64,000 nucleotides of DNA from Deltaproteobacteria bacterium HGW-Deltaproteobacteria-15 (GCA_002840535.1 PHBH01000028.1:109932-173931); one strand, 5' to 3'. Shown: positions 1 to 8,299, counted from the first letter of the stretch. The notes: generated from the sequence alone by a model not told the origin. A program made the numbers and translations.

Positions 1-440
1 ACGCAGCGGTCGAGGCCGCAAGGGCGGGGGAAGCAGGAGCGGGATTTGCGGTCGTGGCAGGCGAGGTGAGGAATCTTGCGATGAGGGCCGCGGATGCGGC
101 CAAGAACACAAGCGGGCTGATCGAGGGGACGGTAAAGAGAATCAAGGACGGCTCCGGGTTGGTGAACCGGACCGACCAGGCCTTTGTGAAGGTGGCGGAT
201 ACGGCCTCCAAGGTAGCGGGTCTTGTGGCGGAGATTGCGGCCGCCTCCAGGGAACAGTCCCAAGGGATTGAGCAGGTGAACAAGGCGGTGGCCGAGATGG
301 ACAAAGTGGTGCAACAGAACGCGGCGACTGCAGAGGAAAATGCAAGCGCATCCGAGCAAATGAATGCGGAAGCGGAACAGATGAAAATCAATGTAGACGA
401 TCTTGTAGTATTAGTGAATGGGACCTTGAAATCAGCGTAG
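1..440 (+). CDS. Methyl-accepting chemotaxis protein, C-terminal fragment
   Basis: The reading frame is open from base 3 to the TAG at 438-440, so the gene is cut by the window edge and the ATG at 54 in the ORF track is internal. The translation before that ATG includes EAARAGEAGAGFAVVAGEVR, the conserved hairpin tip of the cytoplasmic signalling domain of chemotaxis receptors, which contacts CheA and CheW. The rest is the returning helix with heptad-like Ala/Glu/Gln spacing (EIAAASREQSQGIEQVN). The sensor and membrane parts lie outside the window. No CheR/CheB tethering pentapeptide is visible at the C terminus (TLKSA). The call rests on the hairpin motif; the ligand cannot be judged. Confidence 0.95.
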   Translation, partial: AAVEAARAGEAGAGFAVVAGEVRNLAMRAADAAKNTSGLIEGTVKRIKDGSGLVNRTDQAFVKVADTASKVAGLVAEIAAASREQSQGIEQVNKAVAEMDKVVQQNAATAEENASASEQMNAEAEQMKINVDDLVVLVNGTLKSA

Positions 441-743
441 AACCTTTCCTACGGTTCATTCATCACTTTGATCCCATCCACAGGCAAAGAAACAATGGAG
501 GCCCGCTCCTTTCCACAAAGTGCTTCGAACACTGATTTCCCTCCGTGGTGCTCCACGATCTTCTTGCGCGAAGGACTTTTCCTGCTGAGCATGGATGAAC
601 AAGCAGGTTTTCAGATCAAGCAGGCGAAACCATTCATTTTGGAAGTGTAGGAGTGTCAGGGCAGATGATCGTCCCGGAGTTGCGAGAATCGACCATCTGC
701 CCTGCGTCTCTATGTGCGCTCTGTGAGAAAATGCTGCGGCGGT
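441..743. other. Intergenic region between convergent genes, with one long inverted repeat
   Basis: No convincing gene is present; the 60-codon ORF at 468-650 has no family signature. The clear structure is a perfect 11-bp inverted repeat, CAGGGCAGATG at 657-667 and CATCTGCCCTG at 694-704, with a 26-base loop. It lies between two converging genes and may act as a bidirectional transcription stop or mRNA-stabilising hairpin, but it lacks a T-tract. Confidence 0.5.
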
Positions 744-3146
744 TCACTTTACATCTTCCGGGGCCTGTACCCCGAGGAGCAGGGTGATTGCAGCCGATGT
801 CTCAGCGCCGTCACCGGCAGAGGGGAACCGCCACTTTTCAATTTGATCGGCGATGTCTCTCCGGAAGTCCGCGCCGCCCTTCAGGACCTTAACCTCCCTT
901 ACCGCGCCTTTCGCATCGATTTTGAAGCTCACTGTCAGCCGGGCAACAGAATCGAATCCCCGGCAATATTTTTCAAGATCCCCCATCCGCTCCTTCACGA
1001 CCTTTGAGACCGCCTCCTTGGTTAATCCGCCGGATGCCGTCACGTCCCCCAGGGTGATTGTGCGATTGGCGAGCCTTGCGCCGCTGCCAGTGTTTGGCTC
1101 TTCTGTCTGTTCCTGACCCTTCATCTCGCGTGCTCCTGATTTTTCCATTTCGGATTTGTCATAGGCGGACGCGGCAGGGACTGATCGCATCAACGAGTGT
1201 TGTGGGCTCATCGACTTGGCCGCACCCACCGCATAATTGGAAACACCTTGAGGCAACGGGAGGGGCTGGTTCACGGAAACAGGCCTTCCATCCTCTCCGC
1301 GTATATGGGTGTCGACAGCGACAAAAGAGGTGAAGGAGGTGAGAAGATTGTACCGCAGACCGAGTTCGGTGACTGTCTCGTTTTGCCGATCGTGCCGGCG
1401 GAGGTTGTGGTAGTCCGAGAGCTTGATCCGATGGCGAGCCCAGAGGTAGCGGAGACCTCCGTTTGCGCCCGACGGGGTCACGTCGCCGGCGTTGATCGTA
1501 GTTCTGTATTGACCATGTCCGGAAATCCCGCTCACAACGATCTTGCCGCGGGGCCTGCCGTGATACTTACCGAACACGATGACCGGGCGTTCGGAGAACA
1601 CATCGGGTATGTGGGGCGGCTCGACCTCGTAGGCGTCGAAACCGTCGAATTCCACTTTCACCCTCGTAAGTACGGGAGACTGGATGATGGCCCGGAAACG
1701 CCCGGCCTTGGAAGGTGCTTCTTCCGGCCTCGTTATCACGAAGGATTCGCCCATCCCGACCGCGGCCATTCCCTCGATGAGATGTCTGTTGACGCTTGTC
1801 CCGATTCCGAAGGCAAAGACATTGGCGCTCCCCAGACGGTTTCGTATCAGGTCGAAGGCTCCCGCCTCGGCATTGATGAAGCCATCTGTCACGATTACCA
1901 CGGTCCGGGAATAATTCTCCTGCTGTTTGAGGCCGAACGCCTTTTTAAGAGCAGGCAGAAGTTCGGTTCCTCCTCCGCCCACCTGCCTGTCAATGAGGGC
2001 AAGGCCTTTTGAGATGTTCTCCCCAATTGCCGGCACCGAGTGCTCTGCCATGACCGATGACCCCCCGGCGAAGAGAACAACATTGAAAAGATCGGATGGG
2101 CGAAGGCCGCTCAGGAGATCTTTGATGAGTTTCTTTGAGACATCGAGCGGATACCCGTGCATGGAGCCCGAGACATCGACGATGAAGATATACTCGCGGT
2201 CGAGGATCTCCGTTTTTTTCACTCTCTTGGGTGGCTCCATCATGAGCAGAAAGAAATTCTCCTCTTCGCCCTCATGCAGGAGCAGTCCCGCCTCTATACG
2301 GTCGCCCTCCAGCGCATAGCGAAGAATATAGTCCCGGTTCCCGCCGTGCTGTTCCGACCGTTCGAGGCTGACTCTTGCAACCGAAGGCCCATCGTACCTC
2401 ACGCTCACCTGATGAGAGGAGCAGCTCAACTGCCTGATCGGCATTCCGGCCGCTATGTCTGCGCGGATATCAAAGGTGTAAGTCGGAGCCTCCCCGGCAT
2501 GGAGGTAAGGGTTCTCCACCCAACGGTTCTCGGGGGGCGATGCATCGCTCCTTTGATTGGAGTAACGGGGACCGACAACAGTGGGGTAGACAAACTCATA
2601 GACTCCCTCTGTCGGAACAAGCAGTTCAGTATACTTGAGCTCAACTTTTATCTCGTCCCCGGGCATGATATTCGCCACGTTCATCTGGAAGACATTGGGC
2701 CTCTGCTGTTCAAGGAGAGAAGCGCTTTTTCCCTGGTCTCTGGCCTGGTCGTATGTCCGGCGGGCCTCCTCACGCCTCGCGATTTTCGCCTCGATGACAC
2801 GGGTGCCGATGGTCATCCGCATCCCATACACCGCAGCCCTTGTAGAGGACGGGAAAACATAGAGGGCTTCCAGCGTTCTCCTGCCCTCGTTCTTGTAGAT
2901 CTGGGTGACATTGACATCGGCGATCACTCCCGAAATGTTGACCTTGGCCGATGTTGCCTTGAGCGGCATCCGGTCTACCGTGGAATCTTCGCTTCTCACA
3001 TAAAAATAGGGCGAAAGGGTCCGGTCATCTGATTTGCCTTCCGGAAGGGGAGCTGTTCCGCCAAAACCCGCCCTGGAGACGATGCCTCCACATAGAATGA
3101 TGCCCAGCATGATAAGTAGTGCCGAAATCCTCGTCGTCTGCTTCAT
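744..3146 (-). CDS. VIT and von Willebrand A domain surface protein with AgmX/PglI-like C terminus
   Basis: This 800-residue protein starts with a Sec-type signal (MKQTTRISALLIMLGIILCG). A VIT domain spans roughly residues 45-190. A VWA domain begins near residue 320 with the metal-ion-dependent adhesion motif DVSGSM followed by a conserved T and D further on. The last ~100 residues (VSFKIDAKGAVREVKV, IEKWRFP) resemble the TonB-like AgmX/PglI C-terminal domain known from myxobacteria. The ATG is preceded by AAAGGAGGT. It is divergent from an ECF sigma/anti-sigma pair, and an ECF-type promoter lies upstream at 3187-3215, so it is probably a sigma target. The role is inferred to be an exported adhesion or envelope-stress protein; no enzyme activity is suggested. 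Confidence 0.85.
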   Translation of the reverse strand: MKQTTRISALLIMLGIILCGGIVSRAGFGGTAPLPEGKSDDRTLSPYFYVRSEDSTVDRMPLKATSAKVNISGVIADVNVTQIYKNEGRRTLEALYVFPSSTRAAVYGMRMTIGTRVIEAKIARREEARRTYDQARDQGKSASLLEQQRPNVFQMNVANIMPGDEIKVELKYTELLVPTEGVYEFVYPTVVGPRYSNQRSDASPPENRWVENPYLHAGEAPTYTFDIRADIAAGMPIRQLSCSSHQVSVRYDGPSVARVSLERSEQHGGNRDYILRYALEGDRIEAGLLLHEGEEENFFLLMMEPPKRVKKTEILDREYIFIVDVSGSMHGYPLDVSKKLIKDLLSGLRPSDLFNVVLFAGGSSVMAEHSVPAIGENISKGLALIDRQVGGGGTELLPALKKAFGLKQQENYSRTVVIVTDGFINAEAGAFDLIRNRLGSANVFAFGIGTSVNRHLIEGMAAVGMGESFVITRPEEAPSKAGRFRAIIQSPVLTRVKVEFDGFDAYEVEPPHIPDVFSERPVIVFGKYHGRPRGKIVVSGISGHGQYRTTINAGDVTPSGANGGLRYLWARHRIKLSDYHNLRRHDRQNETVTELGLRYNLLTSFTSFVAVDTHIRGEDGRPVSVNQPLPLPQGVSNYAVGAAKSMSPQHSLMRSVPAASAYDKSEMEKSGAREMKGQEQTEEPNTGSGARLANRTITLGDVTASGGLTKEAVSKVVKERMGDLEKYCRGFDSVARLTVSFKIDAKGAVREVKVLKGGADFRRDIADQIEKWRFPSAGDGAETSAAITLLLGVQAPEDVK

Positions 3147-3186
3147 GATTGACCTCCTTTGTCTTTCGAATTGGACTGCTATTCGA

Positions 3187-3215
3187 TGAGACAGGGGAGG
3201 GCGGCAAAAAGTTCC
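3187..3215 (-). promoter_or_regulatory. ECF-sigma-type promoter of the VIT/VWA gene
   Basis: Read on the minus strand, GGAACTT (3215-3209) is followed after 16 bases by GTCTCA (3192-3187). This matches the GGAACTT..TCT class recognised by RpoE-like ECF factors. The same two boxes with the same spacing occur in front of the neighbouring sigma gene. Confidence 0.7.
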
Positions 3216-3359
3216 GGAAAAAATCCTGAGATCCTGAAGTCAATGCTGGTGTATAGTGAATGGAGCATTCGCAATGGCACTGGCAGAGGAGACCGGCACC
3301 ATGCTCACCAACCTTGAACATCGTGAAGAACCTGAGCAAGACAAAGGAGTAAGCACGAC

Positions 3360-4064
3360 GTGATGCTTGCCTCTGCGTGTCTCTTGCTTTTCATGGTTCC
3401 CCTTCTGACTTTGTTGCGGACCCGGGGAACAAATGTTCCCGCGGAGTTGTCTCAAAGAGCAGAGGGGCACCTGGGAAAAGCGGAGGAAGATTTCGAGCTT
3501 GTTTCTGCTGCTCAGGCGGGTGAAGTCGCCGCATTCGAGAAACTTGTCAGGAAATACCAGAAGAGGATGCTCAATATCGCTTACCGGATGATCGGGGATT
3601 ACGAGGATGCCTGCGAAACCGTGCAGGAGACGTTTCTCTCCGCTTATCGATCCATAAAACGTTTCAGGAAGGAAGCCGCGTTCTCCACCTGGCTGTGCGC
3701 GATCTGCCTGAACCACGCTAAAAATCGTCTGAAGAAGACGAGAAACAAGGCCCGGCACGAGGTGCAGCCGATGGACGACCTGCTGGAGACGGAAGAGAGT
3801 GCATTCGCTCGTGAGACCGCTTCGGATTGCCTTTCCGTCATTGAGCAGATGGAGCGGAAAGAGGTGCAGGAGAAGGTGCAGGAATGCATGAATGGACTGG
3901 ACGACGAATACCGGGAGGTTCTCGTCCTGCGGGATATCCAGGGATTCTCCTATGAGGAGATCAGCGCTATCCTGAATGTCCCGGATGGGACGGTAAAATC
4001 GCGCCTTTTCAGGGCGAGGGACGGTTTGAAGAACAGCCTGAAGAAAACGCTTGGGGAACTCTGA
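3360..4064 (+). CDS. ECF-subfamily RNA polymerase sigma factor (RpoE-like); start uncertain
   Basis: The protein contains region 2 (FEKLVRKYQKRMLNIAYRMI, then QETFLSAYRSIKRF and FSTWL) and region 4 (LDDEYREVLVLRDIQGFSYE followed by EISAILNVPDGTVKSRLFRA), the standard two-domain ECF layout. The GTG/ATG start of the ORF adds a hydrophobic stretch (LACLLLF-like) that is foreign to sigma factors. An ECF promoter at 3426-3454 lies inside this 5' part, so translation from that promoter must start downstream; CTG at 3471 would give a product beginning just before KAEEDFELVS. The stop overlaps the anti-sigma start by one base, showing translational coupling. It should direct transcription of itself and of the VIT/VWA gene. 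Confidence 0.9.
   Translation: MMLASACLLLFMVPLLTLLRTRGTNVPAELSQRAEGHLGKAEEDFELVSAAQAGEVAAFEKLVRKYQKRMLNIAYRMIGDYEDACETVQETFLSAYRSIKRFRKEAAFSTWLCAICLNHAKNRLKKTRNKARHEVQPMDDLLETEESAFARETASDCLSVIEQMERKEVQEKVQECMNGLDDEYREVLVLRDIQGFSYEEISAILNVPDGTVKSRLFRARDGLKNSLKKTLGEL
3426..3454 (+). promoter_or_regulatory. ECF-sigma-type autoregulatory promoter
   Basis: GGAACAA (3426-3432), 16 bases, GTCTCA (3449-3454). Box sequences and spacing match the promoter of the divergent VIT/VWA gene. The -35 part overlaps a perfect palindrome GGGAACAAATGTTCCC (3425-3440), which may bind another regulator. Confidence 0.65.
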
Positions 4065-4942
4065 TGGAGTGCCGGAAAATCCAGGAAATGCTCACGCCTT
4101 ACCTTGAAGGGGCGGTCACGCCCGAGCAGGAGCAGTTCGTCCGTGATCACCTCTCAACCTGCGAAAAATGCAGATGCTCCTTGGAAGACCTGCGAAAAAC
4201 CGGCACGCTGGTGAAGGATCTCGAAGAGATCGAGCCTCCTCCCTGGCTCACACAAAAGATCATGGCACGGGTGAGGGACGAAGCGGAGCATAAGGCCGGG
4301 GCGCTGAGACGGTTCTTCTATCCGCTCCGTGTAAAGCTCCCTTTGCAGGCATTTGCGGCGATCCTGATCATAGGATTTGCCGTCTTTTTGTATAAAGTCA
4401 ACGCGCCCCGGTACGAGGCGCCAAAAGTGGCCCCCGGAACAGGAGCAGTTCTGCAAAAGGATGACCTTCGCATCCCGGCCTCTCCTGAGGGTCCCCGCAG
4501 GGCGAATGACGCGCAAACCAAACATGAAGAGGTGAAGCAGGAGACCGCGAAACAGTTCACCGCAGAGAAAAAAAGACCTCGCGAAGGTTCCATCGGTGCA
4601 GATCGGATTGCCGAAGCTCCTGCCGCAGTTTCCGGCAGCGTCGCTCGAATGAAATCCGAGCGGTTTTCCATCACGGTCCGGGTAGAGGACGTCGCCGACG
4701 CAGCAAAGAAGGTTGAAAAGCTCCTAGAAAAGGTGGGGGCTCAGCAAGTCACGAGGGAGTCACGGGAAGGGAGGGAATCCCTCTCTGCAGAGCTGAAAGG
4801 CGAGAAGGTGAAGGGGCTCCTTCAGAAACTCAGCGGTGTCGGTGAAACTCATGGCTCCGCCTCTGACACCCGGGCCGGGGAAACCGTTGCGATCAGGATC
4901 GACCTTTTCGAGACAGTAAAGCAGGATGAGGGCCACAAATAG
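4064..4942 (+). CDS. Anti-sigma factor with zinc-finger (ZAS) domain, one TM helix and a periplasmic domain
   Basis: The N terminus carries the zinc-binding anti-sigma signature: CxxI-like start (MECRKIQEML) and HLSTCEKC, the H-x3-C-x2-C motif that holds ECF sigma factors inactive. A single membrane helix (LQAFAAILIIGFAVFLYKV) lies near residues 95-115. The outer part has a charged low-complexity linker, then a domain around 195-285 (FSITVRVEDVADAAKKVEKL) resembling the DUF4349 fold found in such sensors. The ATG overlaps the sigma stop (TGATG), as usual for co-expressed pairs. It is inferred to sense the envelope and release the sigma factor; the signal and protease are not in the window. 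Confidence 0.9.
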   Translation: MECRKIQEMLTPYLEGAVTPEQEQFVRDHLSTCEKCRCSLEDLRKTGTLVKDLEEIEPPPWLTQKIMARVRDEAEHKAGALRRFFYPLRVKLPLQAFAAILIIGFAVFLYKVNAPRYEAPKVAPGTGAVLQKDDLRIPASPEGPRRANDAQTKHEEVKQETAKQFTAEKKRPREGSIGADRIAEAPAAVSGSVARMKSERFSITVRVEDVADAAKKVEKLLEKVGAQQVTRESREGRESLSAELKGEKVKGLLQKLSGVGETHGSASDTRAGETVAIRIDLFETVKQDEGHK

Positions 4943-4956
4943 AGGCCGCAAATGAC

Positions 4957-5184
4957 TCAGCCTTTTGCCTTGCCTGCTGCGAGAGCTCTCACATCCTCTG
5001 TCGTCATCGGCTTTCCGCCAATGCCCCAATCGCCGCTTTTTACCTCTTCGACGATACAGTAGGTGACCTGGCGCATATTCTCGCCTTCGACTGATACCAT
5101 AGCGTCGGTCAGTTTCTTCACTATTTCCCGCTTCTGCTCCGGCGTGAACACTCCCTCAATGACTTTGACTTCGATCAGCGGCAT
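4957..5184 (-). CDS. 4-oxalocrotonate tautomerase family protein
   Basis: This 75-residue protein starts MPLIEVKVIEG, so Pro becomes residue 1 after Met removal; that N-terminal proline is the general base of the tautomerase superfamily. Length, the FTPEQKREIVKKLTDAM helix and the central VEEVKSGDWGIGG strand-turn match the 4-OT family, including the conserved Trp-Gly. It is probably cytosolic and oligomeric. The start is supported by AGGAGG six bases upstream. Substrate is unknown; many members act on keto-enol intermediates of aromatic degradation, but no such pathway neighbours it. It converges on the anti-sigma gene with only 14 bases between. Confidence 0.88.
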   Translation of the reverse strand: MPLIEVKVIEGVFTPEQKREIVKKLTDAMVSVEGENMRQVTYCIVEEVKSGDWGIGGKPMTTEDVRALAAGKAKG

Positions 5185-5663
5185 ATCATTCCTCCTTAGC
5201 CCTCCGAGAGTTGTCGGATCCGGGTTTCATCCGTAGATTTTTCCTTTCTTGTCTCCATATCTCTTCGCCGCGACGCTCTGTTAGCTATCTTCAACTTGTC
5301 GAGACCTCGTCCCTTGAAACCGCAACATTGGTCAAGCGGTCGACAATCCATCGAGCGATATGCTGCGCCAAGCGCCGGTTTATGAACTTATGGGAAAAGT
5401 AATACCGCGGGATCAACTGGCAAGGGGGGAATAAAGATCCGAGTCCGTAGGACCCGGCTTTTGTTATCCCCGGAGGGGATTTAATTTTGTCTTAAGAGTC
5501 GTCATCCCGGTGAAAACCGGGATCCAGAGGGACCGCAAGTAGCCCGTTAATACTGGATTCCGGCTCCCGGCTTTCGCCGGGACAGGTTTCATTCAGCCTG
5601 AATGACGGATAAGGGCGATTTGTGACTTTATACGGGTAATGAAAACAAGTTCATTGAGAAGGA
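5185..5663. other. Intergenic region with dispersed repeat
   Basis: No supported gene is present; the 63-codon ORF at 5211 has no family features. ATCCCC-GGA-GGGGAT at 5466-5480 followed by TTAATTTT is a short terminator-like hairpin. An imperfect palindromic repeat follows at 5501-5608. Confidence 0.5.
5501..5608. repeat. Palindromic dispersed repeat (GTCATCCCGG...CCGGGA...AATGACGG type)
   Basis: Left arm GTCATCCCGGTGAAAACCGG and right arm with CTGGATTCCGG, CCCGGCTTTCGCCGGGA and AATGACGG form nested inverted repeats. Related copies sit at about 28972-29070 and 35636-35840. They resemble REP-like intergenic elements common in Desulfobacterota. Confidence 0.6.
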
Positions 5664-5810
5664 TTACGCGTTGTCTGATGCTCCGGTTAAACAGAATTTG
5701 ATGAATTTTCTCTCTGCTTCCTTATAGTCTTCGTCCGAGTAGAAATTCCTGTTCTCCTCCCAAAATATCTCTCGATGCTTTTTTATCAGCAGCTGAAGCC
5801 CCTGATTCAT
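5664..5810 (-). CDS. Small hypothetical protein (48 aa), below the ORF-track threshold
   Basis: An ATG at 5810, preceded by AGGTGAAATC, opens a 48-codon frame ending in TAA at 5664. The product begins MNQGLQLLIKKHREIFWEEN and continues with a charged, aromatic, helix-forming sequence (FYSDEDYKEAERKFIKF). This is protein-like composition with no membrane segment. No family was recognised. It could be an intact small protein or the surviving N terminus of a larger decayed gene, since repeats surround it on both sides. Confidence 0.45.
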   Translation of the reverse strand: MNQGLQLLIKKHREIFWEENRNFYSDEDYKEAERKFIKFCLTGASDNA

Positions 5811-5872
5811 GATTTCACCTCGTCCGAAGATTTTTAGCGGAATACCTGGGGTTGCGTCCCCGTAAGGAACCC

Positions 5873-5933
5873 GTCATCTCGACCGCAGGGAGAGATCTTT
5901 TATCTAAGATTTCTCACTCCGTTCGAATGACAT
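5873..5933. repeat. Inverted dispersed repeat (GTCATCTCGACC...GAATGAC)
   Basis: GTCATCTCGACCGCAGGGAGAGATC pairs imperfectly with AGATTTCTC..GTTCGAATGAC. A second copy of the left half occurs at 38880-38935, where the right half is replaced by 7-bp-period repeats. Confidence 0.55.
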
Positions 5934-6065
5934 TCTCAAACGCCTTACAAGAATAGGATTGATTCACAACGAGTTCCATTAGACAGATCCTGTATCTTCG
6001 GAGTAGATTTACACGTAGGATCATCGCTTCAGACATCCCCGCTACGAAAGCAGCATGGGCATACT

Positions 6066-6599
6066 TCACAAATGTTCATCGTCAGGATAGATTACGCCGT
6101 CGCTTGTCCTGACAGCACCCGGGGTGAGGGTGTGGACCTGGATCTTTCCCTGCTCCAGGATATGAACCACCTCGACATCGAGAGTGACAAGGTAGTCGCT
6201 GAGAATCCGCCTGTGGCATTTCCAAAACAACCGCTCTGCGCACATCACGGTTGTCCTGGACCTGGACGCCAGATGCATCAGCTCCGATACTGCAGCGCGG
6301 AACGTGTTTGTTGCCATGTAATCCGCATAGTTCCGAAATCCAGGGGAGGAGAGGCCGGTGTTCGGTGATTCCTTGCCTGGTGTCCTTTTGCGGAACCCGC
6401 CAAGGTCCTTGTACCATGCATATTGGATGTTTTCCGCTGCCAGCCGCTCTTTGAGCCTGTCCTGCCCGAAGTGAGGAAACTTCCGGGAACCGGGAAAGCT
6501 CCGGATGTCGGCAACTGTCTCAATCCCGGTATCCCTCAGCAGGATGAGGAACTCCTCAATAGAGCGGGTGGAATGACCTATGGTGTAGACTCTTAGCAT
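6066..6599 (-). CDS. DUF488 domain-containing protein
   Basis: The 177-residue product has the DUF488 hallmarks: the opening YTIGHSTRSIEEFL, the DIRSFPGSRKFPHFG segment, the YKDLGGFRK motif, and the Cys-containing MCAERLFWKCHRRILSDYL near residues 118-137. The family is widespread and cytosolic, with no settled biochemical role; conserved Cys and His residues suggest metal or nucleotide binding. It stands alone on the minus strand with 224 bases of gene-free sequence upstream, so it is probably monocistronic. Full length for the family, no frameshift. Confidence 0.9.
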   Translation of the reverse strand: MLRVYTIGHSTRSIEEFLILLRDTGIETVADIRSFPGSRKFPHFGQDRLKERLAAENIQYAWYKDLGGFRKRTPGKESPNTGLSSPGFRNYADYMATNTFRAAVSELMHLASRSRTTVMCAERLFWKCHRRILSDYLVTLDVEVVHILEQGKIQVHTLTPGAVRTSDGVIYPDDEHL

Positions 6600-6823
6600 A
6601 ACAGATGTCTCTCACAGAGCCCGCGGAGGTACAGAGTATATCGTTGAGCGACGATTCGGTTCGAGCTTGCGGGTTTACGCAGCAGCTTGTTCATGCTCAG
6701 AATGAGCTGGAACTTGTGCTGTTTTTTGTTCCAAAAACAGCACAAATGACGCTCTCCCCCCGTGACTTCGTGATCTCCAGCGAAGCCCCGCCCATGGGCG
6801 GGACAGGCGGGAGAGAGATGCAC

Positions 6824-8113
6824 TTATCTTCTCCCGGAAAGACGCGCAAGGGTTCGGGTGGAGATCCCCAGCAGAAGGCCCGCAACCATCACTTGGTTGA
6901 GCATCGATGTTCGGACCGGACCGAATTCCCGCCATCGCCTTGCCGAGGTGATTATCGCGGCAGGCGCGGTTTCGACGCGGCCTTTTTTCAAGAGGCGACG
7001 CACCAGTAAGAAATCCTCACCCAGCGGGACCTCCGGGAATCCGCCCGCTGCCTCAAAGACCGATTTCTTCATGAAAAGGCCCTGATCCCCATAGGGCAGT
7101 CTGAGTATTCTACTCCTCATATTGGTGAGGAATTCGATGGCTCTCATGAGCGGTGTCCTGAGATCGGTTCGAAAGAGGAATGCGCCTGCTACCACCTCAG
7201 GGCTCATGAGCGTGTCAAATACATGCTCCACATAGGATCGGGGCAGGCAGGAATCGGCATGGAGGAAGAGCAGCACATCGCCCCTGGCTCGCTTAGCACC
7301 CGCATTCTGCTGCAAAGCTCGCCCTTTTCGGGTCTCCACTATGCAGGCGCCTGCCATGGCCGCCCTTGCCTGGGTGGAGTCTTTACTTCCCCCATCAACT
7401 ACGATGACCTCGGCATTGCATCCCGCGGCGGAGCGAATCGTCTTCTCGATATGCTCCTGTTCGTTCAGGGAAGGAATGATCACGGAGAGGTAAGGTTTCT
7501 TCTCTTCCCATTCAGGCAGGATCGCCCTCAGATCTTCCGGATCGTCGATGTCGGTCAGCGTTCCCAGGAGATGGACCCTGAGTCCTTGGACCTTTGCTCT
7601 TTGAATAGTCGTTTCAAGTACCGATTCGGTCCCCCATGGCATGTCTTCGAAAAGATCCGCCGGCCTCCTGAGCCCCACGAGCCAGTACCCGCCGTCCGTA
7701 CTCGGCCCGAGAACGAGATCTCTGTCTTCAAGATTGCTGAAGGCCTCTGCAAGGTGGGAAGATGTAAGCCCGGGTATATCCGTCCCGTGAAGCACAACCC
7801 TTCGGCAGCCGTCCTGGAACGGTTCATCCAGGGCAGCCTTCATCCGTTTCCCCAGATCTCCACCTTTTTGCATCGAGAAGAGGAAGCCGGGACCGAGCCA
7901 GCGGTTCATCTTCCGTTTGGTGGACCCGTCGAAGCAGACCTCTACATCCACCCTGCGGTCGGAAGAGAACCTTCGAACCTGGGAGAGGGTCTCCTCCGTG
8001 AGCCGGCGCTGGAGTTCCGCGGCTCTGGCTGAGCCGAGCCGTTGAATCAGCCTCGTCTTGACCTTTCCCGGTACAGGGTACCGGCCGAATACGATCAGCC
8101 GGTCAGGGTGCAT
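6824..8113 (-). CDS. Fused arsenosugar-type glycosyltransferases (rSAM/selenodomain-associated transferases 1 and 2)
   Basis: Two enzymes are joined in one 429-residue chain. Residues ~5-195 match the cofC-like nucleotidyl/glycosyl transferase family TIGR04282 (IVFGRYPVPGKVKTRL, HGTDIPGL, LGPSTDGGYWLVGL). Residues ~207-425 are a GT2-fold transferase of the TIGR04283 type (YLSVIIPSLNEQEHIEKTI, VVDGGSKDST, LFLHADSCLP). These two families are usually separate genes next to ArsS. It lies 162 bases downstream of arsS on the same strand, with AGAGG before its ATG. The role is inferred to be sugar transfer or activation in arsenosugar synthesis. Confidence 0.88.
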   Translation of the reverse strand: MHPDRLIVFGRYPVPGKVKTRLIQRLGSARAAELQRRLTEETLSQVRRFSSDRRVDVEVCFDGSTKRKMNRWLGPGFLFSMQKGGDLGKRMKAALDEPFQDGCRRVVLHGTDIPGLTSSHLAEAFSNLEDRDLVLGPSTDGGYWLVGLRRPADLFEDMPWGTESVLETTIQRAKVQGLRVHLLGTLTDIDDPEDLRAILPEWEEKKPYLSVIIPSLNEQEHIEKTIRSAAGCNAEVIVVDGGSKDSTQARAAMAGACIVETRKGRALQQNAGAKRARGDVLLFLHADSCLPRSYVEHVFDTLMSPEVVAGAFLFRTDLRTPLMRAIEFLTNMRSRILRLPYGDQGLFMKKSVFEAAGGFPEVPLGEDFLLVRRLLKKGRVETAPAAIITSARRWREFGPVRTSMLNQVMVAGLLLGISTRTLARLSGRR

Positions 8114-8250
8114 TCCAGCCTCTTGATCTCAGGCGCTATGTAAAGCATCGTGATCAGCATCCGTCATGGTTCCACTCTTTTAGTACTGCCACTAAGACAC
8201 AAAGACACCAAGAAAAGAAATTGTGCTCCTTTGTGTCCTGGTGCCTTTGT

Positions 8251-8299
8251 GGCGGCCTTCTCCCGAGACCCGAACTCAGGCCTTTATGGATCCGCCTCA
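8251..8299 (-). promoter_or_regulatory. SECIS-like hairpin after the in-frame UGA of arsS
   Basis: Directly after the UGA (8299-8297) the minus-strand RNA can form a lower stem GGCGG (8296-8292) with CCGCC (8255-8251), and an upper stem CCUGAG (8280-8275) with CUCGGG (8267-8262). The 7-base apical loop UUCGGGU contains the GGU typical of bacterial SECIS elements. The upper stem starts 16 bases after the UGA, close to the spacing in E. coli fdhF. Confidence 0.7.

Noticed and set aside
142-351. Minus-strand ORF antisense to the chemotaxis gene
   Set aside because: Pro/Ser-rich shadow of a GC-rich coding frame; the plus frame has clear family motifs.
468-650. 60-codon plus ORF
   Set aside because: No family resemblance and no strong ribosome site.
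1197-3032. Long plus-strand ORFs (271 and 291 codons) over the VIT/VWA gene
   Set aside because: Antisense shadows; the minus frame has a signal peptide and recognisable domains.
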